From Lumbricus terrestris (Eukaryota > Annelida > Clitellata > Crassiclitellata > Lumbricidae), in contig OX457052.1 of assembly GCA_949752735.1 (NCBI GenBank), positions 31,463,483 through 31,527,482 of the forward strand: DNA of 64,000 nt, given 5' to 3'. The notes beneath the pieces were generated by a model. It saw nothing but the letters and a program-made list of their open reading frames with translations, had not been told where the DNA came from and made no database searches. Both the position numbers and the translations under genes were made by a program. This document shows positions 54,501 to 63,807 of the stretch, piece by piece. Every line of letters starts with the position of its first letter. The stretch's first letter is position 1.

Positions 54501-57500
54501 TGTGTTTATCTGTGGTGTGTTTATCTGTCCTTGTGTTTATCTGTCGTGTGTTTAAGTGTCTGTATTTAAGTGTCGCGTGATTATAAGTCATGTGTTTAAA
54601 TGTCGGCACACCATCTGTCGGGAATTTTAATAGTGGAACGCCACGTTGTTTCAGGTCTCCTTTCTTCGAAGTGTGTTCTTTTCGGGCAGCAAGTCTAAGT
54701 ATCCTAGCCAACTTCATAATAGTATTGAATGAAGTATTAGCATGAGTCGACGACACATGCTCTGCGTGTATGCCTCTAGGGGCCGTCCATAAAGTACGTC
54801 ACGCTCCAGGGGGGAGGGGTGTAAGAAAGTGTGACAGTTTGTGACAGGGGAGGAGTTCAGGCCATGTGTGACGTCACACATTCATTTTTTAAATTCTTTT
54901 TAAAATTTATTTTTGTTCTTAGTACCTAAAATCCGACCCGGCCCGGCCAGGCGTGTCTAAAACCCGGCCTGGCGGGATAAAAGTTGATTTCCCGTCACCA
55001 TCAAAGCGTTTAGGGACACACGTCACTATCAGAGGGATTAGGGATAGTATCCTAGGGTTTAAAGGGTTAGGTAAATGGTTATGTTTTTAAATTTTTTGTT
55101 CGAAAGTGTGACGTACTTTAGGGGGGGGGGTCCGAGATTTGTGACAGTTTGTGACAGAGGGGAGGGAGGGGTCAAAAATTGTCAAAAATAGCGTGACGTA
55201 CTTTATGGACGGCCCCCTAGTGCATGAACATTTAATGAACAATTATGTAAAAAATCATACGTTAGGTTTTTTGTTTTTGCTCTGCTAGACCATCTTTCGC
55301 CCTTTTCCAAAGTCACACCATGCCGCCCTTGTTGAAGAGCCCTGATTCGGAAAAAGAACTTTGTGTTGGATGCCCCTGTTTTAATTAAATAAAAAAAAAT
55401 TTGTGGCTACATGATGCATCGGCAAGTTTGGCGTAAGATTCACTGTATTATAATGCCACATGTATACATTGGACAAATTAATTTTTTTTAAACAATGGAG
55501 AGGGGACACTCTGAAGTCCTAAACCACCACTAACAGCATTGATAAATTAGCATTTTTTAAGATGACAGCTTAAAATTCTACCATTACAGCATGGCAATTC
55601 CAAAAATGTTAAAAACATGATGTGCTATAATTTTAGAAATATGTGTAGGCTATTTCTCAGTCTATGTAGATATTTAGTATCCAAACCTTTTCAGACAATT
55701 TTATGGAATTATTATCAACATCATTGTTGAACCACGATAAATTTGAACTCTGATACTTGCAACTTAAATTTTCAGAATGCCGAAGCGTACGAAGGATGCT
55801 TGCCCAAAGGTAATCGTTGTTCACGCGTGTATCAATTTTTAAAGAGGTTTATCATAACCTTAAACTTGCTAGATATTTCAAGCAGACATCCACTGTGCTA
55901 TTGTCTGCGGATGTTACACAAATTATTATTTCCAATGCGTCTCGGATATCGCGCATTTTGACAGCACCGCATTTCAAATCACCGGATTGGTTTGGTCAAG
56001 ACAGGGCCGAGCTTAAGACTTAGACTGTTCATCCGCTAGCCTACCTAGGAGTCGAATAGTTTAGTAATGCAGCCGCGAGGCAAAATTTGTGGAATACATT
56101 CGGCCGTCAGTGGCACAAAGGTTTTGTTAGCTGGCTGATAAGCTTCCAGGGCCTAGTATACTTGAAGACGAAGGAAAGGGTAAAGAGCCAATAAGTCTTT
56201 TCAGCTTCTCTAACTTCCTCATCTTCCGACACAACCTCTGTCCTTCGGTCTTTCTGACCGACTTTCCGAGTGTGTTCCTCAGCTCGATATGATATTGAGC
56301 GACCGACCAGAGTCTAATTATTGGTCTCTCTTCCTGCTCGTGTTATCGAAACAACCATCTTTTGACACCAATCTAATTTAAATACGCTGATCGCCCAGGA
56401 AAAGTCTTATACATAGCCTATATACCATTTTGTGACAACTAGGAACACCGATCATCCTAACAGCGCAACGGTCGCCGAAATCGAGTTGGTCTAATGAAGG
56501 CGAACTTGAATAATGTAGGCCTATGTAATCGCGGATTTGCTTGAAACTAAGTGCAGCGATTCCGACGTTTGGCCTGAAACATTTGCATAATATGTCCATC
56601 AGGGCTTTTTAAACGTGCATTCTACACAAAATGTGCAGTTCCAAATGGATTCGTGCAGTTGTAGAAGCACTTCCGTCACGTTCCGTGCAGTAAAAACTAG
56701 TAAAAATCGGTCATTTTCCTCAGATTGGGAGTAATTTACCATGGAGGATGAGAAAGGAGAGAAGAGGATGTGCAGTTCTAAAAATTCCTTAAAAACAGCC
56801 CTGATGTCCATTCGTTGTAGCAACACAGCTGACCTCGCAGCAGAAGTTCCCTAGATCAATAAATCTTTATTCTTGCACCTTTTGCTTTCTCCGACCGTTG
56901 GATTGTATGTTTAACACTAAGTTCGAGAGTTTTATTACCCCAGGCTCACAAGATGCTTAAAGTAGCCTAATGCTGTTTCCTACCATAGTCTTAAGATTTT
57001 TCTTTTCAAGGTGTTCTTGGCTTTGGGATCGCCTCTGATTAGTTTTGTACTGTGAGAGGAGCATTATAAATCGGTGAATAGAACATAATGGATTCAGTTA
57101 TTTCCGCTACTTTTCTTTAACCTTATCATTTCCACATAATGTAAGTGATAAGGCTACTTCTAGACTAGAATCTTCGCGTAGAAACTAGGCCGTCGTTACA
57201 CAAACGTTAAAAAGGATCTGTTGTACAAAAAGGAGCAAATTATCGTTATAAATATTCTTTTTAGCAACGATGCGCATGGATCCGAATGGTTGCAGTCCGC
57301 CGTTCCAGTATGAAAATGAACAGCACAACGAATGCATTACTGTAACTCCGGACTCCACTCCACAATGTGTGGCATCGGATGGACAGCTGGCTCAATGTAT
57401 CGCTCCGTCTGGTAAGTAATTGACCAGTCCTGTACATTCTTTGTTGCAGTGTGGAAGAATGAGAAAAGTGCCTACATGGGAAGAAAAGACTGAGAATAAG

Positions 57501-57615
57501 ATGATGGATTGATGATGATGATGTTGTTGTTGTTCTTGTTGTTGCTGATGCTGCTGCTGCTGCTGATGATGATGTTGCTGTTGTTATTGCTGATGCTGAT
57601 GATGATGCTGATGCT

Positions 57616-57646
<31 letters not shown>

Positions 57647-60600
57647 ATGATGACGACGGCGAAGATGATGATGACAACAGAGACGATACTTACGAACCGG
57701 AAAAAAACACAAAGAACGGGAGAAAGAAATAGAAGGAAGAGATGAATAATGAAGAGAAAGGAAAATATGGAAAGAAAAGAAAACGCACAAGAAGCTGCGC
57801 TTTTCGACGGTTATTTTTCTCAGTCCTTTTACAGACACAACAAGGAGCGAAGCTTGGTGGAAACGAAGATACCCACTCGTCAACTTCCGGTATCCAATCA
57901 TCATTTTGCTTGACATTTTGTCGACGCCAGACTCACAAAGTATTTATTCTAAACTTTCACAACTTACCATCTTGATGCTGCTCTCAAGTGATGTACAAAA
58001 TTCCATTCTTGCTTGAATACGTGTATTCTAACTTCGACTGTATTGCAGGGTTCTCTGTGCAGCAGAATGTCATGAATTTGCCTGTTGGAGCATCCACTCC
58101 TCTGCCCTGCATAAATAACTGGATCATCCTGATGCAGCGTCTCAAAGGAACCGTTGACTTTATGCGAAATTGGACCGAGTACAAGAATGGATTTGGAGAT
58201 TTTGCAGGATCTGAGTTCTGGATTGGGAATGAGAAAATGCATACCATCACCAGCCAACCTGGAATTATATATATGTTGCGCATCGAGGTAGCCTATTGCA
58301 TATCGTAGCGCGAGACTCTCATATTCACTTGGCATTAAGTTTAAAGAACCTACATATTAGTATTACTATCAAAAGACATTTGCCTAAACAACAGACTAGC
58401 TAAAACTCACTCTTCGAGTTGAAAATATTTGTGACCGTGCATGAGAAAACCCTCCCAAAGTCGGAAATTTCATAAAATGAGTTTAAGTTTGTTTTAAATA
58501 GTACAGATATAGTTGATCAAATTGGTGAAAACCGTATATTTGCATCTTTTGAAATGAAATTTTTATGATTTTTTAGCATCTTGAGAAATCGTTTTAGGGA
58601 GAAATCGCCAGTTGAAAATTACATGCATTACATGAACCACACAAAAGTCAATAGATTTTTCATCAGAATTTAGTAATATGTTCTAAACTTAAAATTTTCT
58701 GCTCTTTCCAATGGTGTCAACGGTTTTTCTTGGAAAATTAAATTGAAGGAATGGCACAGATCTAAATAGGAGTCTCCGCACAGTAGCGTGCATTTTGTTG
58801 AGAACTGGGTGTAGACCTTTCCGCTCGATTTACTCAGTTTCACTATTTGCGAATTTGGCCGAGTTTTCTCATGCACGGTCACATTTATTTAGGGAAACGC
58901 CTGCAAACGCTCTGCACTGCACGTACATAATCTTAATTACTAACAAAACAGACAACCTGCAATAGCCTACACGCGATAATAACAGTCTACAAAGCACGTC
59001 CGCCTTACAGGCAGAGGATGTATTCTGAACTTTTGAGGTGAATACACGCTGCCGCCGAAAAAATCGACTGTTTACAGCCAAAAATTTTGACGACCTTTTT
59101 TCGTTATCAAAATTTCTGACAACTTTTTTAGTCGCCAACTGCTTTTCTCACAATTTCCGCCTTAAAAAACCCTTCATCACGATCAAATTTCATGGCTTTT
59201 CGTCAGAATTCGCCATTTTTCCTATCTTCTGCTCCTCATTTTATTTCTGCAATTTTCTATATTGATGTGCCCGCGTACAGTGCACACAAATAACATTTGG
59301 CGTACAGTTAGAGGTGAGTATACGCTGTACGATGCAATTTTTCCCGGAGGTGAGTAGCCTACACGCTGTTTACCCGCGTATACTCTTGAGTACAGCCCTG
59401 ATTACAGGGCTCGATCTCGATACCTCTCGCTTTCCAAAGTCTCCATGCCAGTGCGTTATTCAATGCGCTACTTGGTCATTGCCTAAATACATGTCATTTC
59501 CTCTGGGTCCCCGCTCCCTACGGTATTCCACAGAGCTCTGTCTTGGACCTCTTCTCTTCATGATCTATAGCTAAGGCCTTTCCCCTCATCTTGCCTCCCA
59601 TGCTGCGCTAACCCATCTGTGTGTAGACGATGTTCAAGCCTACTAGCACTGCCGTGCCTCTGAATCTGTTGCGACTTTCCTGGCAAGTCCCCAAGGCTTC
59701 CATCTTCGCCATGGAAGCATTGGAGACTTGGATGTCGTCCAATCGACCCCGCCTCAACTCTTTTAAAAACTCAATTCGTTTTGCTTGGCACCCGCCAGCA
59801 GCTGGCAAAGATGGATATGGCAACCGTTGCTGATGCCTGTCCTGATTTTGTCTTCTCAACCAGAGTCCGTGACCCTGGTGCAACTCTGGACCAAGAGCTC
59901 ACTTTTGCTCCACACATTCACTCACTCAGCCGTGCCTGTTATTATCAACTGAAACTACGCACTGTTGCTCGCACGCTTACTTCTACTTCTGCTGCTACTC
60001 TTGCTCATTCTGTCGTTACTACCAGACTTGACTATACTGCTGCTCTCTCATTGCGGTCCTACCAATTTCCCGTCTGAGTGGCCTTGATTGCGTCCTGCGC
60101 TCTGGAGCCCGCCTTTTTGGCCGCATACCCGAATTCAGCCACATCTCCAGCTATATGCGTGACGTTCTCCACTGACTCCCACTCAAGCAGCGAATCGAGT
60201 ATAGGAGCTTTACTCATGTCTGGCGCTGCATGCTAGGCCTTGATCCTGCCTATCTTTTGTGTGCACTGTAGCCCTAATCTTTGTGCTCGCCATTTCCGCT
60301 CCATTCGTTCGACTGAACAAAGTCTGCTCTTATTCTCTTTTTGCTCGTACTTCCACTATGCAGAACTGCGCTTTCTCGCTGGTAGGATCCTCAACCTGAA
60401 ATGGTCTTCCTCTGACACTTCGCTCACTTTCTAGAAGTCATTCTCAGGCTGTCCCCTCTCATTATAACAATTTTATTTGGCCGCGCTGAGGTTGGGAGCG
60501 CCTCTGAGTAACCCTTTGAAGCGGCGCTATAAGTTGGAAGTATCAAAGACACTTTTGTTCAGTGGCATGATGGACGGAAACGAAGCATCATAACATGGGT

Positions 60601-62875
60601 GCCAACGAAGGATTCATATCAACATTTGATTTGAAATAAAATGCTACAAGGATTCATACAGATAACACATTCTGATAGGATGGACACAGAAGATTAGCAG
60701 CTAAGAGGTTTGCAAAAGGGTGGAAATGACAGAAAACCTCTTGCAGAATGCTATCAAACGAAAACTGAGACTGCTCGGGCATATCCGCTGAATTAGAGAA
60801 GACAGAAAGACCAAGAACCCTGTGGCACAATGGAGGGCACCAGCAAAAGACGATGTCCGCGTGGTGAGTGGGTGGATGGCTGGATGCCGTTGATAGGTCT
60901 GAGCTCACCCTATTAGCTCTCTATGATGTCTCTTCAGCCTTTGATATGGTTGATCACGATATCCTTCTCAAGCGTCTTGAGACATCCTATGGTGTTAAGG
61001 GCCTCCCCTTATCTTGGTTTCAGTCGTACCTTTCTGAAAGAACGCAAATGATTATATCTGGTGACTCTCGAACTCAATGGGTTCATGTTAATCTGGGTGT
61101 TCCTCAAGGTTCAGTTCTTGGGCCTCTCCTATTTATTCTTTACACGGCTGACACCTCTTCTCTTTTTCCGATCTGTAGTGCTGCTGGCCATCTATTTGCT
61201 GATGATGTCCAGGCATTTGTCCATGGTCCCCCTCTTCCCAGCTGCTTCTAGTTGGGCTTATTGAATCTCTCACTAATCATCTCCACTCATGGATGTCTTC
61301 TAATCGCCTTTCGCTTAATACTTCAAAGACTCAATTTATCTGGTTAGGTACTCCTCAGCAGCTCCATAAGCTTGATCTTATTCTTCTCTCTGAAAAATTC
61401 CCATTGTTTTCCTTCTCTTCAAGTGTGCGTGATCTGGGTGTAGTACTTGATAGCTCTCTTACCTTTACCGAGCATATTTCCAATCTGACACGCTCGTCAT
61501 ATTTTCATTTAAGACGTCTCAGAGTCATTCGTCGCTCTGTCTCCTCCTCCATCTTCACTACCTTAGTTCATGCTTTTATATGTTCTCGAATTGACTATTG
61601 CAATTCTCTTCTCATTGGTCTTCCTAAAGTTCGTCTTTCACCGATTCAGTAAGTTCTCAACTCAGCTGCTAGATTGATTGCCCGTCTTCCCAAGTACTCT
61701 CACATCTCTACCTTTATGTTTGATGAACTTCAGTGGCTTCTTCTACGTGCTCGCACACAGTTCAAGTTCCTCACTCTGATGCTAAAGTCTCAACGGGGTC
61801 TTGCCACAAAATATCTGACTAATGCTTTACTTCGTCCTCACTCAGCTTCCTCCCATCGTCCACTTTGTTCATCCAACAGACTTGACCTATTGGTTCCTCG
61901 GTCTAGAACTGCTATGGCTCAGTCTCGATCTTTTGTCTCTATTGGTCCTTCTCTCTGGAATGCTCTTTCTCCTTCTGTTCGCTCTACACTTCTTTCTGTC
62001 AGTCTCTCCTCTGCTCTGTCTCTTCTCAAAACCTGCTTCTTCTCGCGGGGCCTTGCGCACTGGGAGCGCATCTGAACGGTTCACCCTACTAGAGGCGCTT
62101 TATAAATGTTTAAATACAATACAATTGTAGAGTGGATCAGACGTACAGAAGCTGCGGTAGGCCTATGTGGTCCAGAACAACCTCAAGTCGAGAGGCATTG
62201 CGTGGAGGGTTTCGAACACTTACGGGCCTTGAGCCACGGTTGTTGATTATGTTGTCGATGATGATTCTGGAACACATCCACAATTTTTATATCTCCAGCC
62301 ACTCAGTTTATAATTTTATTGTAGCAGCATTGCCAATTATGCCAAAAGCGCAGTTTACAGCTAAATTAGGACATGTGTATAACAATGCCAAAGCGTTACA
62401 GTGAACAGTTGCTGTTGAAAGACTGCAATTTAAACGGCAATATGAACTTACTTCTTGTTGAATAAGTCGGAATAAAACTTCTGAAAAATCTCACTGTTTT
62501 TAGATGCAAACATTCAAAAGCGGACTCTGGTATTACGCGGAGTATGAAAAATTTCTCATCGACTCAGAGAAAAAAGGCTACACGCTCCATGTGTCTGGAT
62601 ACTCCGGAAACGCCGGTGATTCGCTGTCAAACAAATCTAGCGGACAGTTTGAGCAGAATGGAATGAATTTCTCAACCTACGATGTTGATAACGATATGAG
62701 CGTTGAACCCTGCGCGACAAAGATAAACGGGTCATTTTGGTTCAACGATTGCTGGATGTCGTGCCTGACCTGTACCTATGGCACGAAGTATTTTGCGTGG
62801 TATTCTTTGCACGATAATGGCTTGCAGAGTCTTGGAAGACTTAAAGCAGTCCGGATGATGATTAGAAGCGTCTAA
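42635..62875 (+). CDS. Gene E: secreted PAN - cysteine module - FReD protein, transposon-expanded
   Basis: Proposed exons: 42635-42643 (MAK), 44490-44834, 55776-55809, 57265-57411, 58049-58287 and 62504-62875, adding to 1146 nt (381 residues plus stop) in one frame. The signal-peptide exon has no ATG of its own before an upstream stop. It joins in phase to ATGGCGAAG | GTATGC, just after a TATA box, giving MAKTQQRKQT plus a hydrophobic core (GVAAVLIFLPKAFLS). The PAN-like domain is ~40-128, the cysteine module ~131-178, and the FReD ~179-381, with calcium loop YDVDND, NGSFWFNDC and CWMSCLTC. It is the most diverged copy. Intron 2 (11 kb) is packed with nested elements. The intron after the PAN exon begins with GC. 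Confidence 0.75.
43412..43664 (+). mobile_element. LINE 3' fragment, split by a MITE
   Basis: Frame-broken coding for AQSRSF-CIGPSLWN and the end HWERL, then GGGAGCGCCTCTGAAAGG and GGCGCTTT. This is the same family as 60869-62128. The tail resumes at 44410 (TTTATGAATGG ... ATACAATACGATACAATAC) after the MITE, ending ~20 bp before gene E exon 2. Confidence 0.75.
43665..44409. mobile_element. MITE with 3-bp target duplication (copy 1, 745 bp)
   Basis: Ends GGGACCGTCCATAAAGTACG and, inverted, GGGGCCGTCCATAAAGTACG. It is flanked by TTT (43662-43664 and 44410-44412). Subterminal GTGTGACGTCACAC and TTCGAAAGTGTGACGTA are also shared with the copy at 54779. Superfamily not assigned; the 3-bp duplication fits Zator, Harbinger or CMC-type elements. 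Confidence 0.8.
44490..44834 (+). CDS. Gene E exon 2 (signal peptide core + PAN-like domain), GC donor
   Basis: The acceptor TCTGTTAG directly precedes ACT CAG in phase 0. Encodes TQQRKQTIHQELFWTGVA, a hydrophobic core, then VLSAQGKDRCPE, DCARKC, GCLHHAF, CYIYYST, DC, ending NFMV before GCAAGT. All paralogues end this exon at the same codon, so a GC donor is more likely than the in-frame GTGGCA three bases earlier. Confidence 0.75.
45094..46985. mobile_element. Foldback-like element with 8-bp target duplication
   Basis: Flanked by CCTCTATT on both sides (45086-45093 and 46986-46993). Ends are GGTTCTAGGACAATTACC and, inverted, GGTGACAGGACAATTACC. Each end continues as GGACAATTACCCCC arrays (~15-17 bp), then TATG/CATA microsatellite, then an inverted pair of ~45 bp (45588-45632 and 46608-46655, TCTGTTTAGAGTGCAAGGG). 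The ~1-kb AT-rich middle repeats GAACCTTTGCACATTTCA-like motifs and has no open frame. Confidence 0.8.
48013..49135. mobile_element. Nested hAT-type element (1123 bp)
   Basis: Inverted ends CAGTGCCGGCGCTAG / CTAGCGCCGGCACTG with a perfect 8-bp duplication, CCTCCACA (48005-48012, 49136-49143). The interior has a ~170-bp direct repeat (AATTTAGTTGGTCATTATGCC, ~48078 and ~48236), and 48780-49080 carries inverted-orientation units of the ~120-bp satellite. No transposase frame. Confidence 0.9.
48854..48994. repeat. 141-bp segment identical to 55471-55611
   Basis: Every base matches by eye, including an eight-T run. It consists of one inverted satellite unit from inside the nested hAT element. See the second copy for context. 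Confidence 0.85.
49624..50732. mobile_element. Foldback-like element carrying a dispersed repeat
   Basis: The left end AGTTCCACAACAATTGG opens five clean 15-bp units (e.g. ACAACTCGTCTAACG) to ~49708, followed by GAAATAGAAGCTGGATTGATG units. The right side mirrors this: CATCCAGCTTCTATTTC units from ~50340, then 15-bp units (GTAGACCAGTTGTCG) to ~50732. The middle (49824-50322) is copy 2 of the dispersed repeat seen at 28766. No clear target duplication. Confidence 0.65.
50737..51377 (+). mobile_element. Ty3/Gypsy retrotransposon pol fragment
   Basis: From ~50791 it encodes AINYYRKFIPHCAELMSPL, then KTPILRPPDLEKEFVIHTDAS (start of RNase H) and LLERKTK, then a stop. After frame changes it continues FDRYRGKQFTTETDHCELQYY and MKNARIMCWMS. 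This is the end of the reverse transcriptase and RNase H of a Gypsy-type element, decayed. It is cut on the right by the foldback-like end at 51378. Confidence 0.85.
51415..52461 (+). mobile_element. Helitron-like element (H4) inserted in a minisatellite
   Basis: Starts TCTATATCTACATAAG after an A, continues with (TATG)n (51464-51642), a G-rich tract of GGTGGGGTGG type (52020-52320), and ends CCCGGCCAACGCCGGG TACTCCAG ATAG. The flanks on both sides are GACAGATAAACACAC-type units, so it landed within that array. The terminal CTAG has become ATAG. Confidence 0.6.
52576..53891. mobile_element. hAT-type element filled with a ~120-bp satellite (copy 2)
   Basis: Flanked by a perfect 8-bp duplication, ACAATGAG (52568-52575, 53892-53899). 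Ends CAAAGGCGAAGATTTGG and, inverted, CATGGGCAGAGACTTAG. The body has about eight tandem ~120-bp units, as in copy 1, and the same conserved start (AGACGGACGAGCGG) and end (GGGACCGTCCCC) regions. Confidence 0.8.
53892..54435. other. Unassigned interior segment
   Basis: No feature is confirmed. A reverse-strand frame encodes QVAAVCPAKIIYFVVDGF, which looks more protein-like than its surroundings and may be the relic of a transposon protein; I cannot assign a family. Confidence 0.3.
54779..55216. mobile_element. MITE with 3-bp target duplication (copy 2, 438 bp)
   Basis: Perfect ends GGGGCCGTCCATAAAGTACG and inverse, flanked by CTA (54776-54778 and 55217-55219). Shares subterminal sequence with 43665-44409, but the core (CCGACCCGGCCCGGCC region) differs. 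Confidence 0.85.
55471..55611. repeat. 141-bp segment identical to 48854-48994
   Basis: A solitary inverted satellite unit in gene E intron 2, ~165 bp before exon 3, with no flanking hAT ends. The identity over 141 bp implies very recent copying, gene conversion or an assembly artefact. Confidence 0.85.
55776..55809 (+). CDS. Gene E exon 3 (34-nt microexon)
   Basis: After TTTCAG: NAEAYEGCLPK and one leftover base before GTAATC. Same size and phase as in the paralogues. Confidence 0.82.
55812..57264. other. Gene E intron 3
   Basis: No repeat or gene recognised. Short open frames here show no protein-like conservation. Confidence 0.4.
57265..57411 (+). CDS. Gene E exon 4 (four-cysteine, FN2-like module)
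   Basis: 147 nt after TTTTAG. Reads MRMDPNGCSPPFQYENEQ, then HNECITVT, TPQCVASDGQLAQCIAPSG, donor GTAAGT. All four cysteines keep their positions although the rest has diverged. Confidence 0.83.
57505..57672. repeat. (GATGATGCTG)n triplet-rich microsatellite
   Basis: GAT/GTT/GCT triplets in gene E intron 4. Open frames on both strands are artefacts. Confidence 0.9.
58049..58287 (+). CDS. Gene E exon 5 (N-terminal half of FReD)
   Basis: 239 nt after TTGCAG: GFSVQQNVMNLPVG, LPCINNWIILMQR, NWTEYKNGFGDFAGSEFW, ending ATC GAG before GTAGCC. Confidence 0.85.
58288..59399. other. Gene E intron 5, first part
   Basis: Contains an inverted pair around 58425-58480 and 58810-58890 (GACCGTGCATGAGAAAAC / GTTTTCTCATGCACGGTC), so a hairpin-forming or small inverted-repeat element of ~440 bp is likely. 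Nothing else recognised. Confidence 0.5.
59400..60540 (+). mobile_element. Decayed LINE (CR1/L2/Jockey-like), SINE partner type
   Basis: Frame-broken coding with a GIPQSSVLD motif (usual GVPQGSVLG), VDDVQ, WMSSNRPRLNSFK, GTRQQLAKMDMATVAD and SYMRDVLH. The tail GGGAGCGCCTCTGAGTAACC ... GGCGCTATAAG closely matches the SINE tail at 41598-41823. Confidence 0.75.
60590..60868 (+). mobile_element. LINE (RTE/Jockey-type) C-terminal fragment, 5' of an insertion
   Basis: Encodes AIKRKLRLLGHIR, EDRKTKNPV and PRGEWVD, the typical C-terminus of another non-LTR reverse transcriptase. It resumes after the nested LINE at ~62129 (VEWIRRTEAAVG) and runs to a tail ACACTTACGGGCCTTGAGCC ... GATGATGATT near 62260. 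Confidence 0.65.
60869..62128 (+). mobile_element. LINE 3' portion (reverse transcriptase), nested in another LINE
   Basis: Long open stretches encode LALYDVSSAFDMVDHDILL, GVPQGSVLGPLLFILYTAD, FADDVQ, WMSSNRLSLNTSKTQFIWL, GVVLDSSLTFTEHISNL and AMAQSRSFVSIGPSLWNAL, i.e. the second half of a CR1/L2/Jockey-like reverse transcriptase, with a few frame breaks. The tail is GGGAGCGCATCTGAACGG ... GGCGCTTTATAAATG and ACAATACAATT. It is the best preserved LINE here, sense to gene E in its last intron. Confidence 0.85.
62504..62875 (+). CDS. Gene E exon 6 (C-terminal half of FReD, stop)
   Basis: After TTTTTAG: MQTFKSGLWYYAEYEKFLI, GNAGDSLS, calcium loop YDVDND, NGSFWFNDC, CWMSCLTC and GRLKAVRMMIRSV with TAA. 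Two codons shorter than in the other copies. Confidence 0.85.
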   Translation: MQTFKSGLWYYAEYEKFLIDSEKKGYTLHVSGYSGNAGDSLSNKSSGQFEQNGMNFSTYDVDNDMSVEPCATKINGSFWFNDCWMSCLTCTYGTKYFAWYSLHDNGLQSLGRLKAVRMMIRSV

Positions 62876-63149
62876 TCAGAAATAGAGGCAAGCATAGAGG
62901 CAAGCAATACTTCTAGCTTGCTATAGGTTGCTATTGGCGTCATGTGAGCACTTCTCTTCAATAGGCACTTCAAATTTTCAAAGCTGTTGAAAGAGATACT
63001 CTCGGATTATAACGCAAAATTATGTATCAGTTGGTTTAATAAGCATTCCTAAATCTATGCTATGTCATACCTGAGAAAAGAATATTGGATTTCTTTATAA
63101 CTGTTTGGTATACTTAACGCATCTGCCAAGAGTCATTTGGTTTTGTTTT

Positions 63150-63705
63150 GCAAAGTGTCAGATAATAATTGGTCAGTTATGTGAGCAACGCAGCAATAGA
63201 AATCAGAGGCTTGCACTGTGTTTTGTAAAAGTGTTAGATAGTCGGTAATTTACATGACCGGCGAAACGATAGAAATCAGAGACGTGCATTTTGTTCTGTG
63301 AAGTGTTAGATAGTCGGTCATCTTACATGATAGGCGAAACGACAGAAATCAGAGACGTGCATTTTGTTCTGTGAAGTGTTAGATAGTCGGTAATTTACAT
63401 GACCGGCGAAACGATAGAAATCAGAGACGTGCATTTTGTTCTGTGAAGTGTTAGATAGTCGGTCATCTTACAAGATAGGCGAAACGATATAAATCAGAGA
63501 CGTGCATTTTGTTCTGTGAAGTGTTAGATTACTTAGATAGTCGGTCATCTTACATGATAGGCGAAACGATAGAAATCAGAGACGTGCATTTTGTTCTGTG
63601 AAGTGTTAGATAGTCGGTAATTTACATGATTGGCGAAACGATAGAAATCAGAGACGTGCATTTTGTTTTGTGAAGTGGTAGATAATCGGTAATGTTATTT
63701 ACGGA
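63150..63705. repeat. ~75-80-bp minisatellite, about seven units
   Basis: Units contain ATCAGAGACGTGCATTTTG, CTGTGAAGTGTTAGATAGTCGG and GGCGAAACGATAGAA. Inner units are nearly identical and alternate two variants (AATTTACATGACCGG and CATCTTACATGATAGG), suggesting a higher-order pattern. Confidence 0.9.
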
Positions 63706-63807
63706 ACAATATTAACTAGAGGCGTGTTAGAAATGAGAAACATTGTCAATCGTTGTGCTTACACTTGTCTGGTATGAATACAAAAAGCTAAGAAGTGATT
63801 TCTTAGT

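Larger units (their letters stand above)
51378..54639. mobile_element. Composite foldback-like element with GACAGATAAACACAC arrays
   Basis: The left end GGTTCCATGACATTTAAAC is followed by GACAGATAAACACAC units. The right side has the inverse array (GTGTTTATCTGTC-like, 54436-54615), ATGTCGGCACACC and an end reading, inverted, GTTCCACTATTAAAATTCC. The Helitron-like element H4 sits in the left array, and an hAT-type element (52576-53891) lies inside. 53892-54435 is a diverged, unassigned interior. Ends are inferred from similarity to the other elements; no duplication confirmed. Confidence 0.5.

Noticed and set aside
57261..57677. Poly-Ser/Ala frame on the reverse strand
   Set aside because: It overlaps gene E exon 4 and a triplet microsatellite; composition is from the repeat.
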